A stretch of DNA of 64,000 nucleotides, from contig CAJNDS010002213.1 of NCBI GenBank assembly GCA_905221605.1, positions 1,266,934 through 1,330,933 on the forward strand, written 5' to 3'. Origin of the DNA: Symbiodinium natans. Its lineage: Eukaryota; Sar; Dinophyceae; Suessiales; Symbiodiniaceae. Positions 1-11,071 of this stretch are shown here, one piece after another; positions within the stretch are counted from its first letter, which is position 1; each line of letters begins with the position of its first letter. The position numbers were made by a program, and so were the translations under genes. Below the pieces are notes generated by a model. The model did no database searches, had not been told where the DNA came from, and worked only from the letters and a program-made list of their open reading frames with translations.

Positions 1-95
1 TCAGACCCCAAGCCCCCGAGCATCATGAGCATCAGCTGGTGCTTGCCCGGGTTTTCAGACCCCCATCCCCGAGCATCATGAGAACATCAACCGAA
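1..95. repeat. Diverged inverted remnant of the 53-bp minisatellite
   Basis: Two imperfect units of about 54 bp start at 1 and 55, each opening with TCAGACCCC and containing AGCATCAGCTGG and GCCCGGGTTTTC. Read on the opposite strand they match the unit of the large array at 35.7-37.6 kb. The array probably continues left of the window. Confidence 0.7.
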
Positions 96-319
96 TCCAT
101 GAGCCCTCAGAGGAAAGTTTGGGGTTTTTTTGGGGTTTAGGTTTTGTGGCAGGCTTAGAGGTGTCAAGGCCCGCTGGATGCAAAGGCAGGTGCCGTGCCT
201 TCTAGTTCTGCCCTGCATGTTCTGAACCCTCGAATTCCTCCTCCTTCAAAGCTGAACCGGATCACACCTGCGTGACCAAAACCCTGAAGCCAGAAAAAAT
301 GCCCAATAACCCGCCACCC

Positions 320-372
320 TAAACCTTAAACCCTAAACCCTAAACCCTAAACCTAAAACCTAAACCCTAAAC
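320..372 (-). repeat. Interstitial telomeric repeat, CCCTAAA orientation
   Basis: Slightly degenerate CCCTAAA units lie immediately upstream of the exon candidate at 380. Similar short arrays occur throughout the window; only the clearest are listed separately. Confidence 0.9.
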
Positions 373-379
373 CGGAGAG

Positions 380-475
380 GTCGGGCCGGTACAGAGTACC
401 ATGTCCATGTCCTTGGGCCCCTCACCGAAGAGCGTGGGTGCCAGCAGCTTCCGTGCCCTCCGACAGCAAGGAAAG
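380..475 (+). CDS. Internal exon candidate between telomeric arrays
   Basis: This is an open 96-nt block (32 codons, phase 0 at both ends). It starts after an AG in ACCGGAGAG and ends at AAG followed by GTTTGGGGTTTAGGG, so the 5' splice site lies at the edge of the telomeric array. The peptide contains STMSMSLGPSPKSVGASSF and RALRQQGK. I do not recognise the product. The ATG at 401 could instead be a start codon. The support is position, splice-like borders and composition only. Confidence 0.4.
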
Positions 476-720
476 GTTTGGGGTTTAGGGTTTAGGGTTT
501 AGGGTTTAGGGTTTCGGGTTTAGGGTTTAGGGTTTAGGGTTTCGGGTTTCGGGTTTAGGGTTTAGGGTGTAGGGTTTATAAAGGGTTTGGGAGTTCGGAG
601 GTTCAGGGTTCCGGATAGGGGTTTCGGTTTAGGGGAAAGGGGTTTGGGGTTTAGGGGTTTTGGGCTTAGGGTTCCGGGCTTCGGGTTTAGGGTTTAGGGT
701 TTAGGGTCCAGAGTTTCAAG
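476..720 (+). repeat. Interstitial telomeric repeat, TTTAGGG orientation
   Basis: TTTAGGG units are mixed with TTTCGGG and TTTGGGG variants and decay toward 600-690. The array follows directly on the exon candidate at 380-475. Confidence 0.9.
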
Positions 721-1351
721 GGTAGCAAGGCAAGTAGGCCCTATTCGGGCTTTCTTCCAGAAGCTATGCTCACCGTTTAGGCACCGGAGCTTGTAGGAAC
801 ATACGAAGCTGCTACCCTCTCCCACCCCAAGCCCACACGCATCAACTTCACGTAGCGGCGTGCGTGCGCCACGTGCTCTGTCATCTCGCATCAACACCCA
901 GCCCCCAGCCCCCAGCCCCATTCTCAGCTAAACCTTATGCCCTGCACGCCCCGAACAAGCCTTGGTTTAGGGCTTAGGGTGTAGAGGTTCGTTCTTATGC
1001 TGTTCATCAAAGAGGCGTAAAAAGGTGTAAGCCCTTGAGCCCTGAACATAGAGCTCCGCAGAGGCATTCTGTGTTGAAACTCCCTAACCTGGAGCCAAAG
1101 TACGATTATTAGGGCCCTGAAGGTTTCGAGGGTTGGGGGTTTGTAGCGCTGTTGGGATTTCCGTTTTTGGAACTTTGGGGCTTTAGACGCCGACGGCTTC
1201 AGGGTTTCAGGGATTGTAAGAACTCTGGGATTTTGATTGCAAGGACTCTTGGGATTTTGATTGGCTTTTCCTCCCTTCTTGCGAACTAAGTTCGGCCTCT
1301 CCACCACCCATGGCGCCCTCCGAACTCCGATGCTTGGCACGGGTGGGCTTG

Positions 1352-1398
1352 GGGTTTTAGGGTTTAGGGTTTAGGGTTTAGGGTTTAGGGTTTAGGGT
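1352..1398 (+). repeat. Interstitial telomeric repeat
   Basis: About six uninterrupted TTTAGGG units. Confidence 0.9.
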
Positions 1399-1953
1399 GC
1401 TTGCCCCCTCTGAGGTTTAGGATTTCGGGCTTAGGGCCTAGGGTAAACCATGCCGGGACGGCGTTCCAGCGGCCCCACCTTTTGTTTTGGAAGCGGGCCG
1501 CAGCTGAGGAGGATCCTAAGTGGGATCCGGGCCGTACCCTTGTTCTCTTTTTGGTTTTCAGTGGCTCCTCTCTCATTGCAATAAGTTTGCTGCGATGAAG
1601 CCCTAAACCCTAAACTCTCCGAGTGTCGCATGAGCCAGAAACGCTCATCCCCTCTCTCCCTTCACCCGCCAGCCGTTTAGGGCTTGAGGGTTTCAGGGTT
1701 CAGGGTTCAGACCCCGAACACCATGAGCTCATGCTCAGGAGAGCCGCGCTGGAGACCATGTCGACCGCCGTGTAGGCGCGCAAAGTCGCCCGCGGGCCCT
1801 GAAATTCGGGCCTGAGTGCCTCAAACCCCCTTAGAGCGCAGATTGTTGTGACTTGTGTTGGAACCCTAAACCCTAAACCCTTCAACTTGGGTGGGCCTTG
1901 GGCCCTGAACTAGTTGCAAGAGGTCCACTTAGAGGCAGAGCTTCAAGACTAAC

Positions 1954-2187
1954 GTGCCAAGAGTGAAAAGCGAGCACTACAGTTCAAGGCTCAAGCGTAC
2001 CCGCGCCCCATCGACACGATGCGAAGTTTTAGGTTCCCTGTACAAAGACATGGCCGAAGACCGGCCAGGCAAGGACCGAACTGCGGCTTTCGCAACGTGG
2101 GCCCCTTCCCCAAACAACTTGAGAATCCAGAACAGCTCGATAGAGTTTTTTTGGAAATGTGCCGGAACTCGAAGCCCTAAACTCTAA
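1954..2187 (+). CDS. Weak coding candidate upstream of a telomeric array
   Basis: The frame is open for 77 codons and contains MAEDRPGKDRTAAFATW, with an ATG at 2050. It stops inside the following CCCTAAA array. GT dinucleotides near 2096 could be donors. No family is recognised, and the true exon is probably shorter than the open frame. Confidence 0.25.
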   Translation: MPRVKSEHYSSRLKRTRAPSTRCEVLGSLYKDMAEDRPGKDRTAAFATWAPSPNNLRIQNSSIEFFWKCAGTRSPKL

Positions 2188-2422
2188 CCCTAAACCCTAA
2201 ACCCTAAACACTCAAAGTTCTTTGTCTGGAGCTACCGGGCTGCAGTCTTGAAGACTGGAGGTTCTAGGTTTGAGAGCCTCGGGCTACGGCCTTGAAGGGT
2301 TGCAGCCTCAACCAAGAGTTGAGGGTTTCGAGGGTTTAGGGTCTATCAGGCTTGAGAAAAAATGATGATCGGGTGGGGATGCTACTGCGGCCTACTGTTA
2401 CATTCTGTGTCGGCAACGTGCC

Positions 2423-2486
2423 CTAAACCCTAAACCCTAAACCCTAAACCCTAAACCCTAAACCCTAAACCCTAAACCCTAAACCC
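2423..2486 (-). repeat. Interstitial telomeric repeat
   Basis: A perfect CCCTAAA run of about nine units. Confidence 0.9.
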
Positions 2487-2550
2487 AGGTTCAGGGACAC
2501 TGATCACCGAGCATGGCCCCATTGCTGTGCTTTAGGTGCTTGGGGCTTAG

Positions 2551-2653
2551 CTAAATCAGTGCTAGGGATCCTTTTTACCTTTTTGGGTTACGGGCTTTCT
2601 TACATATAAAGAAAAAGGACCCTTTTTTTTCTTCCTAGGGGAACAGGGATGAA
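2551..2653. mobile_element. Small hairpin (MITE-like) element, diverged copy
   Basis: This is a diverged relative of the two identical 101-bp elements at 17992 and 25686. It shares GGGATCCTTTTTAC, GGGCTTTCTTA and CTTCCTAGGGGAACAGGGAT. Inner arms of the GGATCCTTTTT/AAAAAGGACCC type can fold into a hairpin. No coding capacity is seen. Confidence 0.65.
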
Positions 2654-2849
2654 GTTAGGGATTTTTAGGGTCTTGAGGTTTAGGGTTGCTGGTTTACTTC
2701 TAACCCACAGGCCCATGGGGGGTGTGTGGAAGCTCTGACAAGTTCCCTCCCGCCTCAAATCCTACATATGCCAACTCCCGGACTCCCACCCTAAACCCTA
2801 AACCCTAAACCCTAAAACCCTAAACCCTAAACCCCCCACACCTCCTTAG

Positions 2850-2966
2850 AACTGCTCAAAGCCCTGGCCCTCTTCAGTGGCCCACGCAGACTGCAAAACC
2901 CTTTCAGCCCTTGCATCACCACGCGTCCCTTTGGCGAAAGCTACTCGGGAAAAGAGAGAGATTCAG
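2850..2966 (+). CDS. Internal exon candidate
   Basis: This block of 39 codons (phase 1 to 1) follows TCCTTAG and includes LLKALALFSGPRRLQNPF and FGESYSGKERDSG. A donor GTAACC lies at 2967 and a consensus-like GTAAGT at 2975; either fits. It is flanked by telomeric arrays on both sides (2790-2834 and 2981-3043). The product is unrecognised. Confidence 0.4.
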
Positions 2967-2980
2967 GTAACCCTGTAAGT

Positions 2981-3043
2981 TTGGGGTTTAGGGTTTAGGG
3001 TTTAGGGTTTAGGGTTTAGGGTTTAGGGTTTAGGGTTTAGGGT
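2981..3043 (+). repeat. Interstitial telomeric repeat
   Basis: About nine TTTAGGG units directly downstream of the exon candidate at 2850-2966. Confidence 0.9.
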
Positions 3044-3582
3044 GACGTGACCGCCAGGCTCTTAACTGAGTGCCTTGCGGGTAAAGACCTGTTGGAGCAT
3101 GGTACCTTGTTTTGCATTTGAGGGTGTTTTCGGGTTAGGATCCTAGAGAGTATGGAATGGCTCCTCTTACACCTCGGACACAGGAACTCAATTCCAGCAC
3201 CCTCCCCACACGTGCTCTACTCTTCGGCAAAAGTTGCAGCAGGCACGCCGGAGCCCCGTGGTAAGCGATTTAGGCTTTTAAAGCTTACGGCGTAAGAGGG
3301 AAAAACACAACCTCAACACCCACCGAGTTCGTGAAACAGCCTAAGCTAGGATTCTGGGCCTGGGTAGGAGTTTTGGGACATTTTACACCTTCCCACATTG
3401 GGCTTGAGAGGGTTTCTATGTAGAATTTTGTTTCAGAGGGTTTGAAGGGCCAACCGGGGGTGGGTACCCTAACAGCGACCGGGACGGCATCTTAGAAGTA
3501 GATTCATAGCACAACTCTTATAACATCTTCCGACTCACAATGCACTACACCCCTAAAGCTCAAGACCTGAACCCTAAACCCT

Positions 3583-3607
3583 ACTACTACCACTACTACT
3601 ACTACTG

Positions 3608-3662
<55 letters not shown>

Positions 3663-3676
3663 CACTACCACTACCA

Positions 3677-3734
<58 letters not shown>

Positions 3735-3735
3735 C

Positions 3736-3770
<35 letters not shown>

Positions 3771-3787
3771 CACTACTACTACTACCA

Positions 3788-3882
<95 letters not shown>
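3583..3882. repeat. (TAC)n microsatellite with CAC variants
   Basis: About 100 copies of a TAC/CAC trinucleotide. Long open frames encoding poly-Tyr/His on + and poly-Val on - are by-products of the repeat. Confidence 0.97.
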
Positions 3883-3883
<1 letters not shown>

Positions 3884-3986
3884 GAGACCTAAAAAAAGGG
3901 GAGCATGAGTTTAGCCAGCCCATTGAGACCCCGAGCTCCGCCGCTCTAAACCATGATGGGCTGTCATATATAAGGCCTCCCTATAC

Positions 3987-4122
3987 ACCCTAAACCCTAA
4001 ACCCTAAACCCTAAACCCTAAACCCTAAACCCTAAACCCTAAACCCTAAACCCTAAACCCTAGACCCTAGACCCTAGACCCTAGACCCTAGACCCTAGAC
4101 CCTAAACCCTAAACCCTAAACC
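3987..4122 (-). repeat. Interstitial telomeric repeat with a CCCTAGA sub-block
   Basis: About 19 CCCTAAA-type units. A central block of CCCTAGA variants is flanked by canonical units, which suggests local spread of one variant after insertion. Confidence 0.95.
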
Positions 4123-4210
4123 CAAACAACCCACTCTGGCAAAGCCAAGCCGCTCGTTCCGCAGCCGCGCCGCCGCGGCGCGGGGGAGGGGGGTCAGAGA
4201 TGGCCAGGCC

Positions 4211-4246
4211 ATGGCCGACGAGGCAGTGTTCCTGACTTATAAAATG
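4211..4246 (+). CDS. Short exon candidate
   Basis: Twelve codons, MADEAVFLTYKM, end at a GTGAAA donor. An ATG opens the frame, and an AG lies just upstream. It is very short and weak on its own. Confidence 0.25.
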
Positions 4247-5040
4247 GTGAAAAAGGCCCCAGAACCCTAAGCCCGGAAACCCTAAAACCTTAAAAGAGCC
4301 TCAAACCTCTCAAGCCCTGAAACCCTAACACCCGAACACCCTAGACCCCAAAAGGCCCAAGCCGTAAATCACTGGACCCTAAAACCCTAATCCTGAAAAC
4401 CCCCCAAAAACCCTGAACCCTAAAGCCCTTTCTAAGACAGACCCTAAAACCCTAAAACCCTAAACCCTATATAGAGGGTTTAGGTTGATGTCAAGGGTTT
4501 AGGGAGGCGAAGCAGATAGATGTCTGCGGTCACTGCGAGCAGTCCATAACTCGAGTCGCCCCTGGTCTGTCCCTAGACTAGAAAAATCTCTGAGTTCTTT
4601 CAGCCCTCAACCCTAAGCCCAAACTTTGAGTCGTTCAAAGGGTCATCGGATATGCGCATCATAAGCACATCATGAAGGTTGCCAAAAGAAGATGCGCCAG
4701 CAGATGTGCCCCCCTAGACCCGAAAACCTAAGCCCACTCGAACGCTGGCGATGCGAAGTAGCCTGAGCGTCAGGTACAGCGGTGTGGACGGCTAGGCCAG
4801 GAGCCAGAAATGGTTCGGGAGTTGAGTTTTCTGACTGTCTGTGGGGTGTTTGGGGCTGTCGACGGAAGTCTAGGGCCTCTAGGTGTTGAAGTCGAGGGTT
4901 TAGGGTTTAGGGTTGAGTGTCTTGGAAGAAATACCCTGCATGCTAAATCCACCGCAGACCCTTTAAAATCCTACCTCGACTTAGCAGCACCTCCTGCAAG
5001 CAAGAAACAGTACTCCAAACCCCGTACGCCCTGAAATCTT

Positions 5041-5415
5041 CAGTTTAGGGATCGAGGGTATTTAGGGCTCAGGGTGTTTAGGGCTTAGGGGTATTTAGGG
5101 CTTAGGTATGTTTAGGGCTTAGGGGTGTTTAGGGCTCAGGGGTGTTTAGGGCTTAGGGGTGTTTAGGGCTCAGGGGTGTTTAGGGCTTAGGGGTGTTTAG
5201 GGCTTAGGGTTGTTTAGGGCTTAGGGTTGTTTAGGGCTTAGGGTTGTTTAGGGCGTTTAGGGCTTAGGGTTGTTTAGGGCTTAGGGTTGTTTAGGGCTTA
5301 GGGTTGTTTAGGGCTTAGGGTTGTTTAGGGCTTAGGGTTGTTTAGGGCTTAGGGTTGTTTAGGGCTTAGGGTTTAGGGTTTAGGGTTTAGGGTTTAAGGG
5401 TTTAGGGTTTAGGGT
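5041..5415 (+). repeat. Higher-order telomeric variant array
   Basis: Tandem 17-bp units of the form TTGTTTAGGGCTTAGGG (with a GGTG variant at the left) grade into canonical TTTAGGG at about 5365-5415. This is a second-order repeat evolved from telomeric sequence. Confidence 0.9.
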
Positions 5416-5801
5416 CCCTACTCCTGCGTGAGCTTAATTAGTCCAATTCTCTCTCCGGGGTAACGTTCTCAGTCTAGGAGTCTAGGGTTTAGGGTTTTAG
5501 GGTTTCGGGTTTGGGGACAGTGCAGCTGTGGGCTCTTGACTACCAAGTTCTAGCATCTTGGCAGGTCGCAGGGACGGTATGTCGGCTTGGGGGTTTTCCC
5601 AACATGTGGGCACCCTTTTTGGGGTGGCTCCCCCCTATCAACGCGAGTATACTACGTTGGAGGTATTGAAGGGGGTCTGCCCAATACCTCACAAGCCAGC
5701 ATAGAGGTAGAGTTCATCTCACCAGCGCGACAGACCCTAATCCAGCAGCCAACTCAAAGACGACTTACGACCTCCCCCTAAACCCTATAACGTGGGATGT
5801 T

Positions 5802-5880
5802 CCCCTTATACTAACAGCCCTTCATAGGGATTAGAATAGAGGGTACTAGAATCCCGATTAAGGACTGCTAGTATAAGGGG
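5802..5880. mobile_element. Hairpin element with 21-bp terminal inverted repeats
   Basis: The ends CCCCTTATACTAACAGCCCTT and its inverted partner AAGGACTGCTAGTATAAGGGG match at 19 of 21 positions. The interior is about 37 bp with no open frame. It is MITE-like; target-site duplications are not obvious. Confidence 0.65.
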
Positions 5881-6034
5881 GGAAGATCCTGACCCATAAC
5901 CCCGAAACCCGAAGCCCAAAGGACCGTTGAAAGAACGATGCCTGGGACTGAACCTCCTCAAAGCTCTCACCCCCCAAGCCCCCAGCCCTAAAGGTTAGGG
6001 TTTAGGGATTAGAGTACAAAGTCCCGGGGTCACT

Positions 6035-6205
6035 AAACCCTACCCGAAACCCGAAACCCGAAACCCTAAACCCTAAACCCCAAAACCCTAAACCCTAAAC
6101 CCTAAACCCTAAACCCTAAACCCTAAACCCTAAACCCTAAACCCTAAACCCTAAACCCTAAACCCTAAACCCTAAACCCTAAACCCTAAACCCTAAACCC
6201 TAACC
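6035..6205 (-). repeat. Long interstitial telomeric repeat
   Basis: About 23 CCCTAAA units, nearly perfect on the right, with CCCGAAA variants on the left. Confidence 0.95.
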
Positions 6206-6799
6206 GAGGTTTGGGGATCTAAGCTCTCTGTACAGGCACAGACCTAGCAGCGGCCCTCCGCCGCGGTGATGTTTGAACCTCAGGGGAGATGAGGGTACAC
6301 GAAGAGTCCATGAACCTTATTCTATTGGGTTTAGGGTTCAGGGTTCAGGGTTCAGGGTTTAGGGTTTAGGGTTCAGGGTTTAGGGTTTAGGGTTTAGGGT
6401 TGATGAACTTGGGCCCCAAAGTCCTTATATAGGCAGTACTTGAAGGCCCAAGTATTCCCTGTTTGGGTACATGGACCCTTAGGGTTAAAGCTTAGGTTGA
6501 GGGTTTAGGGCCTGCGCAGCATAGCAGCCCTGCAGTACCCAAACTAAGGGTGCTGTGGGCCGAGGGCGCAATGGGAGGAAACCTTAAAGTTCAGGGAAGG
6601 GGGTTTCGAGTGTGTAGGGTTGAGGGTCGGGTTTGAAAAGGGCTGTCGTTCGGGGTTTCCATCACAGCCACAATGAACAGCATCCCCGGCCCGCGACCTT
6701 TCCACCCCCCCAAGGGGTCAGGGTTTACGGTGTAGGGTGTACGTAGGGTTCTGAAAATGCCGCCCCCCCCCCCCCCCCCCCCCCCCCGGAGAAGCTCAG

Positions 6800-6863
6800 G
6801 CACTAGGCGTGTGCTTCCTGCTGACCCCAGCAGAGCTCGCGGACCTTACGAGCTTGGACCTCG
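6800..6863 (+). CDS. Exon candidate after a poly-C acceptor tract
   Basis: A run of 22 C (6763-6787) followed by GGAGAAGCTCAG resembles a pyrimidine tract plus 3' splice site. The following 21 codons read ALGVCFLLTPAELADLTSL and end at CTCG/GTGGAG (phase 1). The Leu-rich pattern is plausible for a helix-loop repeat, but no family is assigned. Confidence 0.4.
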
Positions 6864-7662
6864 GTGGAGGGTTCTGTGTGCTGGCTTGCGGTTTAGGGTT
6901 GAGGGTTTAGGGTTTAGTAGCTCTAAACCCTAAACCCTGAACAGGGTGTAGGGTTTAGTAGCCCTAACGCTAAACCCTGAACCCTAAACTGAACCCTAAA
7001 CTGAACCCTAAACTGAACCCTAACCCTAAACCCTGAGCCAAGAGCGGGCTATGCCCTCCCAATTACAGGTCGGAGCCCTGGGCCGGATATCGTAAGCCCC
7101 GGTTGCGTTGAGATCTGAGACGTGGGCTTTGGAATAGAGCGCCCCAAGAACAGAGGACGTCATGTGGGTTTAGGGTTTAGGGCTTAGGGTTTAGGGTTTA
7201 GGTTTTAGAGTTTAGGGTTTAGGACTGCTTTGGCAGACTCCAGTTGGATTTGATTTTTGCTAAAAGCTTGTTGGCCAGGTTGCGGGTAAGAACCGAGCCT
7301 CCTTGATGCAAGTTCGCTGAGATGCTCCAAATTGAAAACCTTCAAGAGCCACAGGACGCTCGCAGTTTGCTTTTGCGCTTAGCGGTTCTTAGTAGGGAGT
7401 TGAACTTGCTTTGGGGCATTTGCGGTACCTAGTTCCCCATTTTGAGTTTTCGGAAGCTTGGCTTGGGGACATCCCTTCTTTTTTAAGGCCAAAACCTTTG
7501 AGCTTTAGTGGACGGATGCTTTCGGTAGACCCTTGGCATATGCAATTTACCCTTGTTGGGTGTGACAGGGTCGCAGGGGATCCTCTGGCCAGAGAAAATC
7601 TATCAGCGGGTGCAGAGGCCGTCCGCCCAAGGACCTGCCCCTCGTCACGATTCCATAGCAAG

Positions 7663-7839
7663 GGAAAGAGTTGCGTGGCTACTTGTTGGACGAGACTCAC
7701 GGCCGTCCTGTGGGGTCGCTGGCGATCTACTCTGAGGACGGGACCATGGGGCCAAGTGAAATTCAGGATCGACTCAGAAATCAGTGGCCCCTGCTTCCTT
7801 GGTGCCCCGTTATCTGCAGGGCCTGGCCCGAAGCCTTAA
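7663..7839 (+). CDS. Exon candidate, unrecognised product
   Basis: After ATAGCAAG the frame reads KELRGYLLDETHGRPVGSL, then AIYSEDGTMGPSEIQDRL, and stays open to the telomeric sequence near 7840. Two other frames are also open here, so the assignment rests on residue composition only. A donor may lie anywhere between 7755 and 7840. Confidence 0.35.
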   Translation, partial: GKSCVATCWTRLTAVLWGRWRSTLRTGPWGQVKFRIDSEISGPCFLGAPLSAGPGPKP

Positions 7840-8004
7840 ACCCTAAGGGTTTAGGCTTTGTGGTTCAACCCTAAACCCTAGGGTGTAGGGCTTAGGGCTT
7901 AGGGTTGAGGGTGAGACCCTAAACCCCAAACCCTAAACCCGAAACCCAGGACCTGACCCGTACAGTACCGGACAAAGAGAGCGCCCTGAAAAGCTTGCCG
8001 TGGC

Positions 8005-8265
8005 TTTTTAGGGTTTAGGGTTCAGGGTTTAGGGTTTAGGGTTTAGGGTTTAGGGTTTAGGGTTTAGGGTTTTTAGGGTGCTCCATTCGGTGTAGGGCGG
8101 CTTGGGGCCTGTGAGGGTGTTAAGGGCTTCAAGGGTTCAAAGGGCGCAGGATTTTAGGGTTTAGGGTTTAAGGGTTTAGGGTTTAAGAGTTTAGGCTTCA
8201 GGGTTTAGGGTTTTAGGGTTTTAGGGTTTAGGGTCTAGGGTTTAGGGTTTTAGGGTGTAGGGTTT
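8005..8265 (+). repeat. Degenerate telomeric repeat block
   Basis: Clusters of TTTAGGG and longer-T variants are separated by about 60 bp of diverged sequence. No gene is seen. Confidence 0.85.
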
Positions 8266-8577
8266 TAGGGTTTGGGGTTTCGGGTTGTAGGGTTTGAGGA
8301 TTTGGGGGCCGAGTCGTGCCCAGGTGTTGCCAGATGGTGCAATGGCAAGAGTCAGCGGAGGGCCCTTTGGTACACGTGCGCCCGAGTTGGTGGAGCTTAT
8401 GTGGCGTGCACGTTTTCATGTTGGCGCCGACTTAGGGGCAGCTTGTTATTTTCATTATTAATGTTGCAGCTTGCTGGTGCCTGCCGTGGCTCAAAAGTAC
8501 TCTGTGGTCTTTAGGGGGTTTAGGAAGTTTTCAGGGCTTATAGCGCTTTGCGGGGGGTTTCGGAATAAGCCGCGGAG

Positions 8578-8670
8578 GTACTACATGCTCCACTGGGCGG
8601 GCGAATGTGGAGCGGGGTCTGGGACGCAGGCGGCGGCCTCAGCAAGCTGAGATTTTCAGAAGGGGCGGGG
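8578..8670 (+). CDS. Exon candidate
   Basis: The block begins after CCGCGGAG and reads VLHAPLGGRMWSGVWDAGG, then LSKLRFSEG, to a GT near 8671. A telomeric array starts at 8688. The product is unrecognised; it may belong with the exon candidates at 9.8-11.2 kb. Confidence 0.35.
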
Positions 8671-9494
8671 GGTTGATTCTGGGTACCCCTAAACCCTAAA
8701 CCCTAAACCCTAAACCCTAAACCCCAAACCCTAAACCCCAAACCCTAACCCTACACCCTAAGCATCCTATGACAGAGGCCATGAAAAAGATGCCAGCAGC
8801 CAGACAGGGCCAGTTGGCCCAAGCCGAAACCCCTCAACACCAAAGACTCGCAGACAGCCCGGAAGTTCGGAGATTTGTTGTTTAGTGCTTCGGGGGTTTA
8901 GAGAAAGCCTCCCTAACCCCTTTAGATGTCCCTAACCCCTTTATCTGCAGAACCCGCCCGAAGAAACCCGATAATTCCACCTTTTAAACCCCTAAACCCC
9001 ATAAAGCCCTAAAGCCCTAAAACTCCCAAACCCCAAACCCCAAACCCTAAACCCCAAATCCTAAACCCCATAAAGCCCTAAAGCCCTAAAACCCTCAGTC
9101 ACGCCCTAAACCCTGAACCCTGAACCCTAAACCCTGAAGCAATCTGAGGTTCGGCCACTCCGCTCCGTGGGCGACATGTGGCCCGCTCCGTGGCCGGGAG
9201 CCACGGGATGGGTTCAGGGCTTCGGGCTCGGGATGTTTGGGCTTTGGGGTTCAGGACCCAAACCCTAAACCCTAAGGTTTCCCCTAGACCCTAAACCCTA
9301 AACCCTAAACTCTAAACCCTAACTCCTAAACCCTAAACCCTAAGGTTTAGGGTGGCTGTGAGGGATTTGGGGCCTTCCAGGCTTCCGACTGTCGTCGAGC
9401 CTTTCGGCAGTAAGGGCAGCAGAAAGGGAGGACCCGACGCAGTAAAGACTGCGCCTTCAGCAGAATCACCATCGGCATGAATCCCCCCCAAACC

Positions 9495-9632
9495 TGGGTT
9501 TAGGGTTTAGGGTTTAGGGTTTAGGGTTTAGGGTTTAGGGTTTAGGGTTCAGGGTTCAGGGCTTAGGGCTTAGGGCTTAGGGCTTAGGGCTTAGGGCTTA
9601 GGGCTTAGGGCTTAGGGCTTAGGGCTTAGGGC
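9495..9632 (+). repeat. Telomeric array converting to a GGGCTTA variant
   Basis: Canonical TTTAGGG units at 9495-9548 switch to about twelve TTAGGGC units, a homogeneous single-base variant. Confidence 0.95.
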
Positions 9633-9841
9633 CCCGGGTAGGCCCTCAGGATATTGCTCTTATTGTGCATAAGAGGGTCAGGAATGATTCGTTTGGAGGG
9701 TTTAAGGGGCCAACCTCGAAGCCCTTACACCCTAAGGGGCTTAGGGGTTTAGGGTTTAGGGCTTAGGGCTTAGGGTTTAGGGTTTAGGGTTTAGGGTTTA
9801 GGGTTTAGGATCTTAAGAGCCACCCTGGCACCATCCCGGAG

Positions 9842-9914
9842 GTTCCTGGCCGTGGGCTTCTGCGGGGCGCGCTCCGCGATGGACCACCTGTTCTGGCAGC
9901 GCGGCTGGCTTTTG
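9842..9914 (+). CDS. Exon candidate
   Basis: After CATCCCGGAG the frame reads FLAVGFCGARSAMDHLFW then QRGWLL, ending at GTGTGG (phase 2 to 0). Telomeric arrays lie on both sides. The product is unrecognised. The string of hydrophobic and charged residues with Met, Trp and His looks coding rather than random. Confidence 0.45.
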
Positions 9915-10402
9915 GTGTGGGAGGGAGGGGGCTCAGGGTTTAGGGTTTAGGGTTTAGGGTCCTAAAGGGGGTGTTTAGAGTTTGGGGACGGGGGTTTTGG
10001 GTTGCGCGCCGCACCTTGAGATTAAAAGGAGAGTGTGAGCTACATGGAGGGGAAAAACAGCATGGCGAAGTAGTGGTGATTTGTTGAGGGCAAAGTTTGC
10101 GAAGCCACCGCGAGTTGTGTGGGGAGGCAAAAGGGCAAGGGTTCTGCTAGCTGGCTAGAGTACATAATTCGAGAAATTCGAAGTACAAGGAAATACAGAG
10201 TAACAGATTTCCCCGAAGAGGGGGCCTGTAGTTTAGATCAGAGCCCATATGATCGGATGTTCAGGACCCTCTCCTGTCCCAAAAACCTCGCCCTAAACCT
10301 CCCCCCTAAGTTGGGGTTTAGGGGTTAGGGTTTACCCGTTTAGGGTCATTGGTTTAGGGTTTTAAAATTAGAGAACCAAAGCCGAAACCTCCATTCATTG
10401 AG

Positions 10403-10465
10403 GTTCATCCCGGTGATTCGCTGCACGTTGCAGGCAACGGCCTTGGGATCCTTGGGTCTCCATGG
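10403..10465 (+). CDS. Exon candidate
   Basis: Twenty-one codons (phase 0 to 0) read VHPGDSLHVAGNGLGILGSP then W. The acceptor is CATTGAG and the donor GTTTGGG sits at the start of a degenerate telomeric array. The product is unrecognised. Confidence 0.4.
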
Positions 10466-10848
10466 GTTTGGGTTTAGGGTTTAGGGTGTAGGGCTCTCGA
10501 CCCGGACCGCTGACAGTTCCTTCAGCCTGCATGCACCCTTTCCACTAACCGCACCTGCTTGAAACTTGGACTGAATTACGGGAGCTTGACCGTTCCCCCT
10601 AAACCCTAAGCCCCTAAACCCCTAAACGCCCAGACCCTGAACTCGTTGCACCCCTGAAGCCCCGGACTCTCCACCCTGAAGCCCCGGGACCTTATTGGGC
10701 AGTTCTCTAGATTGGTGTCCTTCTCTTGCGTCCAAAAAGTACGGCACCCCGTAAACTAAGAGCCCCCCAAAAGAAGAACCCCAATTTGGAGAACTACCCT
10801 TCTTCCAACCCTAGAAGCCCCGCCATAAACCCTGGCAACCCCCTGCAG

Positions 10849-10928
10849 CGCCGAAGGTCGACCGACCCATCTACCTGCCACCTCCTCCGCCCCCGGACAC
10901 GGCAGCGTGGCAGGCGCTGCTTTGGGGG
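10849..10928 (+). CDS. Exon candidate, proline-rich
   Basis: An acceptor CAACCCCCTGCAG precedes a frame reading PKVDRPIYLPPPPPDTAAW then QALLWG. It ends exactly where GTTTAGGG begins (phase 1 to 0). The next candidate at 11072 starts in phase 0, so the two can join in frame. Confidence 0.45.
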
Positions 10929-11071
10929 GTTTAGGGCTTAGGGCTCCTCGGAGTTAGGGGTTTAGGGTTTAGGGTTTAGGGTTCAGGGTTTAGGGTTTAG
11001 GGTTCAGGGTTTAGGGTTTAGGGTTTAGGGTTTAGGGTATTCCCGCGCTTCTCAAGACCCCTCCGAAGCAG

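Noticed and set aside
694-921. 75-codon - strand ORF
   Set aside because: It ends in translated telomeric repeat, and the + strand is also open. No splice borders or motif.
3504-3923. Poly-Val (-) and poly-Tyr (+) ORFs
   Set aside because: Translation of the (TAC)n microsatellite only.
6035-6205. Chromosome end (terminal telomere)
   Set aside because: TTTAGGG arrays occur in both orientations, are interrupted and are flanked by unique DNA throughout, so they are interstitial.
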